Shown: one piece after another, positions 26,173-33,777 of the stretch
Numbering within the stretch: position 1 is the stretch's first letter
Layout: every line of letters starts with the position of its first letter
Source of the DNA: Verrucomicrobiota bacterium
GTDB lineage: Bacteria; Verrucomicrobiota; Verrucomicrobiia; Limisphaerales; SIBE01
DNA length: 40,012 nucleotides
Reading direction: 5' to 3'
Assembly (NCBI GenBank): GCA_021733945.1
Contig: JAIPJX010000030.1
Span: 1-40,012, forward strand
Position numbers and translations under genes: made by a program
The notes under the pieces: model-generated
What the model was told of the DNA's origin: nothing
The model's database searches: none
The model's input: only the letters and a program-made list of their open reading frames with translations

Positions 26173-27258
26173 TCAGAATCGTCGGCGCGGCATCTCCAAC
26201 ACGGTCGGACGCTCCTGAAAGACGGGTGCGGAGGGCACCGATATCATTGCAGGCGAAAGACTCGCCTTCTGTGCCGCCCGGGAATTGAATGAGTTGAAGA
26301 AACCCGAATCCGAAACCGGACTCCGCGCGCCAGAACCAAACGGATCCAGCGAGGAAGGAGTTTTCCCGGAAATCCCCATCTGTTCCATGGATTGTCCCAG
26401 CACCGGGTTCAGTTCGCGTCGGGTGGTGTCCGGCTGCGCGTTGAGAACACTGCGCAATTGATCAGAAAACAAGCTCGGCTGCACCCCCAACATCTCATTA
26501 AATTCCGAGAGTCGCTGTTCCTGATCCTTGGTCCCGCCGAACCGGCCCATCTGGGAGGATTCGAACGATTTCGTAAAATCTCCCATTGCAAACGGATCCT
26601 GAACAACTCCGCGGGTGCTGGCTGAAAAAACGTCGTTGCTCTGTTTCGGGGCAAGATAGCTTCCCATGTTCAGTTCATTGGATTGACGATCCCGCCGTTC
26701 CCTTAAAAACGATCGCTCCTGATCGACCTCAAAGGGTGTGTTCGCTTCGGTCCGGGGCTTTGCGGCCTTCGCAGCTTCGTTTTCCGATTTTCGATACCCG
26801 TCCTCGAGCCAGTTCTTGCCATTCCCCCACCCATTGGAATCCTTGCTCTTTCCGAAATCCGAGTCTGATCCCTCCCCGTTCGCGCCCTTTCCAGCTTTGT
26901 CGTTCCGAACACCAAAGATTTTCTCCAAAGCAGCACTCTGATCGAGCTTCCCGTCCGCATCAAACATCCAACTGTTGTCCTCCTCCTGCTTTGGACGGGT
27001 TCGCGAGGACGTAACGGGCGGAGGCAAACTCGGCACCAACGACCCCCCACCGCCCGATCCCCGCGACTTCATAAAATCGAGCGGATCCGAATAGAGCCCA
27101 CTCTTGAGGCTCTCATCGGATTGACTGCCCTTGGAGGTTCGGCCGGAAATCTGAATCTTCTCACCACCCAGACTCTGGAGAGGCTGCGCGAGCACGAAAA
27201 AAGCGACCACCCCCACGGGCAACCACCTCAATCCTTTTATGTAGCATGAGCACACCAT
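26173..27258 (-). CDS. Exported low-complexity protein, unknown function
   Basis: A 361-residue protein I do not recognise. The ATG at 27258 (AAGGA 10 nt upstream) gives a signal-peptide-like start with two early cysteines and the hydrophobic stretch LPVGVVAFFVLAQPLQSL. A TTG at 27297 would be a longer alternative. The remainder is disordered-looking, rich in G, S, D, N, K and P, with no membrane segments. It has a charged middle (KNWLEDGYRKSENEAAKAAK), then short amphipathic pieces (EQRLSEFNEMLG, SLFSDQLRSVLN) and the arginine-rich ending PTVLEMPRRRF. I recall a similar short C-terminal motif in other Verrucomicrobial hypothetical proteins. It is monocistronic and convergent with moeA. Confidence 0.7.
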   Translation of the reverse strand: MVCSCYIKGLRWLPVGVVAFFVLAQPLQSLGGEKIQISGRTSKGSQSDESLKSGLYSDPLDFMKSRGSGGGGSLVPSLPPPVTSSRTRPKQEEDNSWMFDADGKLDQSAALEKIFGVRNDKAGKGANGEGSDSDFGKSKDSNGWGNGKNWLEDGYRKSENEAAKAAKPRTEANTPFEVDQERSFLRERRDRQSNELNMGSYLAPKQSNDVFSASTRGVVQDPFAMGDFTKSFESSQMGRFGGTKDQEQRLSEFNEMLGVQPSLFSDQLRSVLNAQPDTTRRELNPVLGQSMEQMGISGKTPSSLDPFGSGARSPVSDSGFFNSFNSRAAQKASLSPAMISVPSAPVFQERPTVLEMPRRRF

Positions 27259-27385
27259 CGAACCAATATCCTTAAGGCAAATCGAAAAATTCGTCAAACC
27301 ATTCCCACGGCAACCCGCTCACAATCGTTCAACAACCACATTGGAGTCATTGACCCGCGAGAAAACGATTTCGTTCAGCCAAAAC

Positions 27386-27413
27386 TTGACAAATTAACTT
27401 TGTGACACAAAGT
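27386..27413 (+). promoter_or_regulatory. Promoter with 17-bp perfect palindromic operator
   Basis: A consensus -35 TTGACA (27386-27391) is followed by ACTTTGTG-A-CACAAAGT (27397-27413), a perfect palindrome with 8-bp arms around a central A. It occupies the place of the spacer and -10 region and ends 7 bases before the ATG at 27421. The divergent region before 27258 has no comparable element. Binding there would block transcription of the membrane-protein/HTH pair, so autoregulation by the encoded HTH protein is the natural reading. The -10 itself is weak (CAAAGT or nearby), and a very short leader is implied. Confidence 0.6.
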
Positions 27414-27420
27414 AACCCCA

Positions 27421-28044
27421 ATGGAATCGAACTGGGCCTCCGAGCATCTCACAGTCATTCGGACTCTCATGGAACGGGCGGCAATCTACCGCAGGGCCTT
27501 GGCTCCGATCATGTTGCAACTCGGCGCACTTGGAGTCCTCGCCTCCGCCGCCGGGCTCGGGTTCGGCATCGATTCCGTCCGTGGATTCGGTGTTTACTGG
27601 ATCGTGGTGAGTGTGCTTGGCATCACGGCTGCCTATCTCAAAGTCCGCCGACAAGCTCTCAGCGCCGCCGAACCGTTCTGGTCTCCCCCCACCAGGCGGG
27701 TCACCCAGGCGGTGCTGCCCCCTCTCTTCGTCGGCCTGGTCGCCACCATCCTCATTATCGCCGCACCTGCCGGAGCCCCCGAACAATTTGTCTGGATCCC
27801 CGCCATCTGGATGGTGCTCTACGGGTGCGCCATTCATGCCGCAGGTTTTTTCATGCCCCGGGGCATAAAGCTCTTTGGATGGGGTTTCATTGTTTGCGGC
27901 TGCACCGTGGCCGTGCCTCTGGCGACCGGAGACACCGCGCCCTCGGCTCAAACCGCGCACCTGGTCATGGGCGCGTTCTTTGGTGGACTCCACCTGGCCT
28001 ATGGAGTCTATCTCTATTTTACAGAACGGAAGAATGAGGCGTGA
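27421..28044 (+). CDS. Integral membrane protein paired with an HTH regulator
   Basis: A 207-residue protein with about six hydrophobic segments: ALAPIMLQLGALGVLASAAG, FGVYWIVVSVLGITAAYL, VLPPLFVGLVATILIIAA, FVWIPAIWMVLYGCAIHAAG, FIVCGCTVAVPLATG and LVMGAFFGGLHLAYGVYLYF. The N-terminus is amphipathic. It resembles unnamed membrane proteins that are genetically paired with a small winged-helix regulator; the function is unknown. There is no Shine-Dalgarno sequence and the palindrome above ends 7 bases from the start. The stop overlaps the next gene's start as GTGA, so the pair is translationally coupled. Confidence 0.75.
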   Translation: MESNWASEHLTVIRTLMERAAIYRRALAPIMLQLGALGVLASAAGLGFGIDSVRGFGVYWIVVSVLGITAAYLKVRRQALSAAEPFWSPPTRRVTQAVLPPLFVGLVATILIIAAPAGAPEQFVWIPAIWMVLYGCAIHAAGFFMPRGIKLFGWGFIVCGCTVAVPLATGDTAPSAQTAHLVMGAFFGGLHLAYGVYLYFTERKNEA

Positions 28045-28346
28045 ACCCGGAACCATTCCTCAATCTCGACCGGATCATCCACGAAAAAGGGCGGATGGCC
28101 ATCTTGTCCCTGCTGGCTGCATCCCCCGATCTTTCGTTCACGGAAATCCGGGACACACTTAAAATGACGGACGGCAATGTGTCGGTGCATCTGCGAACAC
28201 TCCAGGAGGCGGGATACATCACCGCCACCAAGAGTCTCAACAACAAGAAACCGCTCACCACTTATCTGTTCACGGACACCGGCCGGACTGCGTTCGAGAA
28301 CTACATCGGGCTGCTGGCGGAGATCGTTGCACAAAACACCCGGTAA
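28041..28346 (+). CDS. Winged-helix transcriptional regulator (HTH_34/MarR-like)
   Basis: A 101-residue single-domain DNA-binding protein. The fold is a winged helix: helices GRMAILSLLAASPDLSF and TEIRDTLKMTDGNVSVHLRT, recognition helix VSVHLRTLQEAGYI, then the wing TATKSLNNKKPLTTYLFTD. It fits the HTH_34 'winged helix DNA-binding domain' family close to ArsR/MarR, with no metal-binding cysteines. The start is GTG, overlapping the membrane-protein stop as GTGA. It probably binds the 17-bp palindrome 7 bp ahead of the operon and represses its own pair. The signal is unknown. A 30-bp gap separates it from ispH, so read-through into ispH is possible. Confidence 0.85.
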   Translation: MNPEPFLNLDRIIHEKGRMAILSLLAASPDLSFTEIRDTLKMTDGNVSVHLRTLQEAGYITATKSLNNKKPLTTYLFTDTGRTAFENYIGLLAEIVAQNTR

Positions 28347-28376
28347 CCCGGCAGAATCCCCAAGGAAACAGAACGT

Positions 28377-29405
28377 ATGAAAATAATTCGAGCTCAACAT
28401 CTCGGAATGTGCTTCGGAGTCCGCGATGCGATCGCACTGGCGCAGGACACCGCCCGGACAAAACCACTGACAATTCTCGGCGAACTGGTTCACAACGCCA
28501 CCGTGCTTTCGGACCTGCGATCCAGCGGAATCCAGATTGAACAGGACATCGAGAACGTGACCACGCAGGCGGCCATGGTGACCGCCCACGGCGCTTCCCG
28601 CACAGCGCTGCGCCGGGCCCGGGAACGGGGCCTGCATGTCATCGAAGCCACCTGCCCGCTGGTCCACTTCGCTCACCGCGCCGTCACCCAGCTGATCCGG
28701 GAAGGGTTTCATCCGGTCATCGTCGGTCGCCGGGATCACGTCGAGGTGCGGGGCATCACCGAGGACCTGGAGACCTGCGACGTCGTGCTCACCCCGGCGG
28801 ACATTGAGCAGGTACTGGAGCGCCCCCGGTTCGGCGTGGTGGCCCAGACCACACAACCACTCCCTCACGTCCGGGCCATGGCCAGGGCGCTGCAGAACCG
28901 ATTTCCGCAAAGCGAAGTCCACCTGATCGACACCGTCTGTCAACCCACCAAACAACGCCAAACTGCAGCCGCCGAAATGGCCCGGGCATCGGATGTCGTG
29001 ATCGTGGTGGGGGGGGCCAACAGCAACAACACTCATCAACTGGTTGCAACCTGCCGAGCCAATTGCAGCCGGGTCCACCATGTACAAACCGCCGAACAAC
29101 TGCGGCGCGAGTGGTTTGAGAATGCCGACACGGTGGGATTAACCGCGGGCACGTCAACGCCGGACTCGCTGATCGACGCGGTGGAACATCACATCACAGC
29201 GATGGCTCGCGCCAGCGAAAGCAACGCTACCGTTGCGGCGAACGGTCTGGATTCCGAACAGGAAAGGCCGAAGCTGGCAGATCGAGAAAAACTTCCGTCG
29301 CGTCTCCAGCACAGCTACCGAACAGCCCACGCGGGCTGCCAACCACAGACGGGCAAGACCTCCGCAGGCACAAGCGACCGCGCACCGAAGGCTGTTTTCA
29401 GCTGA
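28377..29405 (+). CDS. ispH: 4-hydroxy-3-methylbut-2-enyl diphosphate reductase
   Basis: The last enzyme of the MEP isoprenoid pathway; a 4Fe-4S enzyme making IPP and DMAPP. The three cluster cysteines are present at C12 (GMCFGV), C93 (EATCPLV) and C188 (DTVCQPT). Substrate residues H39 (GELVHN), H71 (AHGAS), H121 and E123 (RDHVEV), the QTT motif near 157-159, S216-N217-N218 and S260 also match the family. AAGGA lies upstream of the ATG. The protein is 342 residues, while the family is usually 285-315. The last ~62 residues (from about 280) are hydrophilic, rich in A, T, S, Q and R, and unlike IspH. This could be a natural extension or a frame that drifted past the lost original stop. Confidence 0.93.
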   Translation: MKIIRAQHLGMCFGVRDAIALAQDTARTKPLTILGELVHNATVLSDLRSSGIQIEQDIENVTTQAAMVTAHGASRTALRRARERGLHVIEATCPLVHFAHRAVTQLIREGFHPVIVGRRDHVEVRGITEDLETCDVVLTPADIEQVLERPRFGVVAQTTQPLPHVRAMARALQNRFPQSEVHLIDTVCQPTKQRQTAAAEMARASDVVIVVGGANSNNTHQLVATCRANCSRVHHVQTAEQLRREWFENADTVGLTAGTSTPDSLIDAVEHHITAMARASESNATVAANGLDSEQERPKLADREKLPSRLQHSYRTAHAGCQPQTGKTSAGTSDRAPKAVFS

Positions 29406-29451
29406 TGGTCTGCGTGATTGATTATTCACGCGGCTGGGTTAGCCTTCAGAA

Positions 29452-30012
29452 ATGGAAAAAGTGATTTCAGTAAAGCTCGCGCGGGATTGTGATGCCATCC
29501 AGATCCCTGCCGGCAATCCCGTCGTCCTGACAGCCGGCACTCCGGTCGATGTCATTCAGACGCTCGGGGGCAATTACACCGTCCAGGCGATGGGCAGCCT
29601 GATCCGGATCTCCAGCAAGGACGCGGACGCGCTGGGACTTGAAGCCAGCACGGGATCGGAACCCGGCACGGTTCCCGTGGCAGCCCCCACCGGACCACTT
29701 GAGGAATCAGCGGTGTGGGGGGTGTTGAAGAGCTGCTACGACCCCGAGATCCCGGTCAACATCGTCGATCTCGGTCTCATCTACGATCTTCACCTGGAAC
29801 CCGCCGCCTCGGGTTTAAGCAATGTATCGGTAAAAATGACCCTCACCGCACCGGGTTGCGGCATGGGAGCGACCATCGCAGGAGATGCGCAACAGAAAAT
29901 CCTGGACCTGCCGGGCGTGGCCGACGCCAGTGTTGAAATCGTCTGGGACCCGCCGTGGCACCAATCGATGATCACCGCGGCCGGCCGGGAAAAGCTCGGG
30001 CTGGACGACTGA
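29452..30012 (+). CDS. sufT: Fe-S assembly protein SufT (DUF59/MIP18)
   Basis: A 186-residue protein of the SufT type. An N-terminal region (VISVKLARDCDAIQIPAG, then GGNYTVQA) precedes a C-terminal DUF59/MIP18 domain starting about residue 85. Key blocks are KSCYDPEIPVNIVDLGLIYD and the cysteine-bearing loop TAPGCGMG; the last strand is EIVWDPPWHQSMIT. SufT assists maturation of Fe-S proteins in Gram-positive bacteria and others, so its place 46 bp after ispH, itself a 4Fe-4S enzyme, is fitting. No Suf genes are nearby. The Shine-Dalgarno sequence is weak. The next feature is the tRNA-Ala promoter. Confidence 0.9.
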   Translation: MEKVISVKLARDCDAIQIPAGNPVVLTAGTPVDVIQTLGGNYTVQAMGSLIRISSKDADALGLEASTGSEPGTVPVAAPTGPLEESAVWGVLKSCYDPEIPVNIVDLGLIYDLHLEPAASGLSNVSVKMTLTAPGCGMGATIAGDAQQKILDLPGVADASVEIVWDPPWHQSMITAAGREKLGLDD

Positions 30013-30045
30013 CCCACGAAAAACACAATTCCGCTGAGATTGTCT

Positions 30046-30073
30046 TTGACAATACCGGGCAGCTCATTAGATT
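30046..30073 (+). promoter_or_regulatory. Sigma-70-type promoter of tRNA-Ala
   Basis: A perfect TTGACA (30046-30051) is followed after 16 bp by TAGATT (30068-30073), matching four of six -10 bases. A start near 30080 would be about 15 nt ahead of the tRNA at 30095. Confidence 0.65.
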
Positions 30074-30094
30074 TCAAAGTTCCTTGCACAGGCT

Positions 30095-30170
30095 GGGGTC
30101 GTAGCTCAGTTGGTAGAGCACCACAATGGCATTGTGGGGGTCAGGGGTTCGAATCCCCTCGGCTCCACCA
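30095..30170 (+). tRNA. tRNA-Ala (GGC)
   Basis: A complete 76-nt cloverleaf with encoded CCA. The acceptor stem GGGGTCG/CGGCTCC contains the G3-U70 wobble pair that is the alanine identity element. The anticodon loop ATGGCAT gives GGC, the T loop is TTCGAAT, and the D loop is AGTTGGTA. Its 3' end is immediately followed by gene debris and the DIC operon, so it may mark an island boundary. Confidence 0.97.
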
Positions 30171-30384
30171 GCCTGACATGCAAGCATTTACAGATTTCCC
30201 CCGTTCGAGTTACACCCAAAAGTTACACGTTTTCCACCCGTGTCATGGATGTTTGAGCCTGTTATCGATGTGTTTTCAATCATCGGTGCCCGGGGGGCTC
30301 AATCGATCCGCTGAGAGGCAGACTCACCCTCCCCCTCCCTCCGGATGCCAGCCTTCGTCCATTCGACCGCACTCCAGCCGCGAT
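30171..30384. other. tRNA-flanking non-coding segment with 8-bp direct repeat
   Basis: About 210 bp between tRNA-Ala and the TolC remnant with no supported gene. It contains two direct copies of AGTTACAC (30208-30215 and 30221-30228) 13 bp apart and other short palindromes (ATGC-AA-GCAT at about 30178-30187). This could be old attachment-site DNA, but no copy of the tRNA 3' end is seen elsewhere in the window. Confidence 0.35.
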
Positions 30385-30768
30385 CCGATTCAGCTCGAAC
30401 TGCCCGACGGTCACGAACCTTTCCCGAGAAATGAGGCCAAAGGGGCACTGCAGGCCAATGAATCGCGGGCGGAGCAACTCGGCAGGCAGTCCACTTTTCT
30501 GCTCGACAGGGTGCTCGCCGACATCGCGGATGCCCATTCCGCAATGAGTGCGACCGGGATGAAACTTGACCTCTCAAGGGAAAACCAGCAGGTGGCAATC
30601 GAGCTGAGGGAGATCGAAGCCCATCGTTTTCAACTGGGGGCAGTGGATCTTTTTAAGCTTCAGATTCTGGAACAAACGGCTTTCAAGGCTGAGCAGGACT
30701 ATCATCAGGCGCAGTATGACGTCTTTCGCAGTCTGGTGAATTTTCTCGTTGCCGCCGCGGTGGATTTT
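30385..30768 (+). pseudogene. Fragment of a TolC-family outer membrane efflux protein
   Basis: A 128-codon stretch inside a longer open frame (to stop 30957) resembles the second repeat of CusC/TolC-type channels. PIQLELP is followed by a long helical part, LQANESRAEQL ... FLLDRVLADIADAHSAM, then the periplasmic-tip-like segment QLGAVDLFKLQILEQTAFKA and QDYHQAQYDVFRSLVNFL. The N-terminal half (signal peptide, first beta/alpha repeat) is missing upstream, and after 30768 the sequence is no longer TolC-like. No start codon with ribosome-binding site suits it, and no pump genes are adjacent. I read it as a gene truncated on both sides, left where the DIC operon joins the chromosome. Confidence 0.65.
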
Positions 30769-31024
30769 CGGCCATCGCCCAGACCCGGTTCGGATGGTTT
30801 GTTGCCGGAGCCATTGCAGGCCCTGATCACCTCGCTTGGTCTGCAGGTAGTCCTGACTCCTGGACGGAGGGGCGGTCCCCGGATTGTTTTTCCCCGTCAG
30901 CCAGGAAACCCACCCGCCTGCACTGCGATCGTGGATCCCGGCAGAACCCTTCCCTGATCGATCAGTGCGGCCCAAGAAAGTTCACTGCACGCAGGATTCG
31001 TCCGGCCAAAAAGCAAGGCAGTTG

Positions 31025-32401
31025 TTACCGCCGAACCACGTCTAAGGCCAGCGGGGGTGGAGCGACCTGGCGCCGCTGCAGGAGTTCGTCGGCCACCCGA
31101 TGGCGGGAGGTCACGACGGCAGGTGAAAACCAGCCGCCGACAAAGACCAGCAACGCAATCATGACAATGCCGACGCGCTCTGGGGGGGTGATCTGAAGGG
31201 AGACCGAGGTGGTGGGACGTTTGCCGGTGAAGAGGGCGAAATAGGCGCGCATGATGGCGATGCCATTGAACATGGCGGCGAGGGCGAGGGTGACGCTGTA
31301 GCCCAGACCCTGCTGCGCACTGCCGCTGATGAGCAACTCCATCGGCACGAATCCGATCGTTCCCGGAAAGCCGACGCTCGCCAGCCCGGCGATCAGGAAT
31401 CCAATCGCCAGCCCCGGTGCCTGCTCGTAGTGGCCGTGGTGCTCCCGCAGCGAGAGCGAACCGAAACGCGATTCCAACGCGCGCAGCGAGAAACCCAGGC
31501 CCGCCATCGAGAGAATGATCGAAATCCACAGGCACAACGCGGCAGTGAGGCTCGTGACCGTGTGAGACATGACGGCAAACATCACCATCGAAGTCTGGCT
31601 CAGTGCCAGAAAGGCGTAGAACCGTCGCGCTTCGTTTTGTACCACCGCCATACCCGCCGCATAAACCGCCGTGAACAGGCAGGCGACGCTGGTGGCGTGG
31701 AGCATCCACTCCGGCGCATGCGGCAACAGCAACCTCAAAGCGGCAACCATTTCGATCAGGGGCAGGACAAACAGGATGGCCGTACCAAAACCGGCCCGCT
31801 GGAACAGGGTCGGCAGCCAGCCGTGCAGGGGTGCGATGCCGCCGCAGAGTTTTATCGCCAGCAACAACAGCCCGATCGCCCACACGGGTGACCCGTCACG
31901 GGCGAAGGTCCAGCCGAGGAGCAGCAGGATGATAAACGGCACTGCGTAGAACAAATAGCCCCGGACACTTCGGTCGAGGCTTTTCAAACCCCACACCGGC
32001 AGCAGGGCCAACAGCACCATCAGGGAGATCAAACCCGCGTCGCTCTGGCAGGTAACCGCAGCCATGGTGGCGCTCGCGGAAACCAGCATCCGCACGCAAA
32101 ACATTGGCGTGAGGTAGAATTTCGAAGTGCCCAGCAGCGTTAGCAAATGGAGAATCGCGAGCACGGGCAGCATGGGTGCGGCCAGGTCATCCGCCTTGAA
32201 TGCGCCCATCCGCAGTTGGGCGGATCCCGGCGCGGAGAAGAACGCCACCGAGGTCGCCACGGCTGCGGCGAACATGGCGAGCATGACGCCCAACGACCAG
32301 CGCGCGGCCGCCGCGGGCAGCTTGATAAACGCCACCGTCGCGGCGCCAATCAGCGGCAGCAGCAAGGTGGCTTCGAGCCAGGTAAAGGCGGTGAGATTCA
32401 T
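31025..32401 (-). CDS. NuoM-like proton-conducting subunit of the DIC complex
   Basis: A 458-residue polytopic membrane protein of the Proton_antipo_M (NuoL/M/N, MrpA/D) family, with about 13 hydrophobic segments. The helix-7 lysine is kept as K184 in LLAIKLCGGIAPLHGWLP, a clear variant of the family K-x(4)-PxHxWLP motif. The usual second lysine region reads NEARRFYAFLALSQT, with arginines instead. The transmembrane-5 glutamate expected of ion-pumping subunits is not seen in the corresponding stretch (LISLMVLLALLPVWGLK). The ATG at 32401 overlaps the stop of the NuoL-like gene as ATGA. It is the last gene of the five-gene DIC operon. Its role beside DabB is unclear; it may be a second antiporter subunit or a structural one. 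Confidence 0.8.
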   Translation of the reverse strand: MNLTAFTWLEATLLLPLIGAATVAFIKLPAAAARWSLGVMLAMFAAAVATSVAFFSAPGSAQLRMGAFKADDLAAPMLPVLAILHLLTLLGTSKFYLTPMFCVRMLVSASATMAAVTCQSDAGLISLMVLLALLPVWGLKSLDRSVRGYLFYAVPFIILLLLGWTFARDGSPVWAIGLLLLAIKLCGGIAPLHGWLPTLFQRAGFGTAILFVLPLIEMVAALRLLLPHAPEWMLHATSVACLFTAVYAAGMAVVQNEARRFYAFLALSQTSMVMFAVMSHTVTSLTAALCLWISIILSMAGLGFSLRALESRFGSLSLREHHGHYEQAPGLAIGFLIAGLASVGFPGTIGFVPMELLISGSAQQGLGYSVTLALAAMFNGIAIMRAYFALFTGKRPTTSVSLQITPPERVGIVMIALLVFVGGWFSPAVVTSRHRVADELLQRRQVAPPPLALDVVRR

Positions 32402-33768
32402 AACGGTTCGTCCACGATTTCCGTCACTTCCGGTGCCTTGCGGCCCTCCAGCAGGTTCGCCCAGCGGCGTTCCCAGCAGTCGAACCTGGTGAACAAGATC
32501 ATGAACGGGCGGGCGATAAACCGTTCGAGCAACGAATCCAGATAACCGCGCTCCAGGGAAAAACGGTACAGCCATCGCTGCACGCGGGCGGGCAGCCGCT
32601 GTTCCCACTGCGGCTGCTCCGCGCGGGGGCGCACGCCGATGGCGTTTTCCAGTTGATGATGGTCATGCAGGAGGCTGGGCGCACGGATGAACTGGAGCGT
32701 GCGCAGGCAGGCGTGCCCCAGCATATGAATCAAGGCGAAGTAACGCAGTCCGAAGCCGATCTCGGCGATGATGATGCCCACCTGGGTCAGCGAGGCAAAG
32801 GCCAGGGCGGATTTGATGTCCGTTTGCACGCGACCGGCCAGGTAGCCAAAGGTGGCGGTCGTCAGGCCCAACACCACCACCAGCGCCGATAGCCACGGCG
32901 CACTATCGAGTACCGGGCTGATCCGCAGCAGCAAAAACACGCCGAGATGCACCGAGAGCGCCCCATAGAAGACCGCGCTGGAGGGCGTGGGCCCTTCCAT
33001 GGCCCGCGGCAACCAACCGGAGAACGGAATCAACGCCGACTTGCCGGCTGCGGCGATGATGAACAGAACGCCCAGCAGGGCGAAGTGCGGGCCAATGAGC
33101 AGGGGGTCATGCTGCGGCCAGGCGTGCTCGCCCACCAACCGATCGAAGTCACCCTCGCCGTTGATCTCGTGCATCAGGATCGCGGCCAGCATGAGCGCGG
33201 CATCGCAGACGCGATAGACGATCCAGACCCGCAGGCCGTTGCGGGGCGGGGCGGGGCGCTCCTGGAAAAATGCGATCAGCAGCACCGAAGAGAGGCCGAC
33301 CATTTCCCACCCGGCGAACAAGGTCTCCACCGTGTCCGATAAGGCGGCCGTGACCATGCCCATCAGGAAGACGGCGAACAGGAGGAAGAAGCGGTTGTAG
33401 CCGGGTTCGCGGTGCAGGTAGCGGGTTGAAAACGCGGCAATGATCGCGCACAGCCCCAAGGCCAGTGTCACGTAGGACAAGGACAACAGATCCAGGACGA
33501 ACTGAAACTTCAGGTGGTAATTCGGGGCAATGACCCAGTCCCCAAGCTCGATGGTAAAGTGCGGTAAGTGGTGCGCCAGCATGATGGCGGCCGCACCCAG
33601 CGCGGCCACGAGGCTGACATAAATCGCGCCTTGGATCAGCCGGCCGATGGTTTGCTCCTCCATCCGGCGCTGGCCGAGGAAGGCGGCAAAGAAGACCGCA
33701 AGCAGGGCGAAGGGCGCGGCAACAATCAGCAGGCCGAGGGTGGTGAGGAGCCGGTCTTGGTCAGGCAT
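32398..33768 (-). CDS. dabB: DabB-like NuoL-type proton channel subunit
   Basis: A 456-residue membrane protein homologous to NuoL/MrpA. In DAB complexes DabB is the cation-translocating partner of DabA, coupling the proton or sodium gradient to CO2 hydration. Conserved ion-path residues are E155 (FAGWEMVGLS, TM5), K243 (AAAGKSALIPFSGWLP, TM7) and K319 (QTDIKSALAFASLTQ, TM8). The later family lysine is R356 in GHACLRTLQFIRAPS. After about residue 390 the chain is a hydrophilic tail ending EVTEIVDEPL, shorter than NuoL's lateral helix. The ATG lies 9 bp after the dabA stop and the 3' end overlaps the NuoM-like gene. The symbol is by analogy to dabB. Confidence 0.85.
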   Translation of the reverse strand: MPDQDRLLTTLGLLIVAAPFALLAVFFAAFLGQRRMEEQTIGRLIQGAIYVSLVAALGAAAIMLAHHLPHFTIELGDWVIAPNYHLKFQFVLDLLSLSYVTLALGLCAIIAAFSTRYLHREPGYNRFFLLFAVFLMGMVTAALSDTVETLFAGWEMVGLSSVLLIAFFQERPAPPRNGLRVWIVYRVCDAALMLAAILMHEINGEGDFDRLVGEHAWPQHDPLLIGPHFALLGVLFIIAAAGKSALIPFSGWLPRAMEGPTPSSAVFYGALSVHLGVFLLLRISPVLDSAPWLSALVVVLGLTTATFGYLAGRVQTDIKSALAFASLTQVGIIIAEIGFGLRYFALIHMLGHACLRTLQFIRAPSLLHDHHQLENAIGVRPRAEQPQWEQRLPARVQRWLYRFSLERGYLDSLLERFIARPFMILFTRFDCWERRWANLLEGRKAPEVTEIVDEPL

Positions 33769-33777
33769 GGTGTCCGA

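Noticed and set aside
26157..26173. Hairpin ATCTGC-AACGA-GCAGAT between moeA and the exported-protein gene as terminator
   Set aside because: Short stem without a T-tract in either direction.
28014..29099. A 361-codon minus-strand frame across the HTH gene and ispH
   Set aside because: Entirely antisense to two well-identified genes; the composition is that of a shadow frame.
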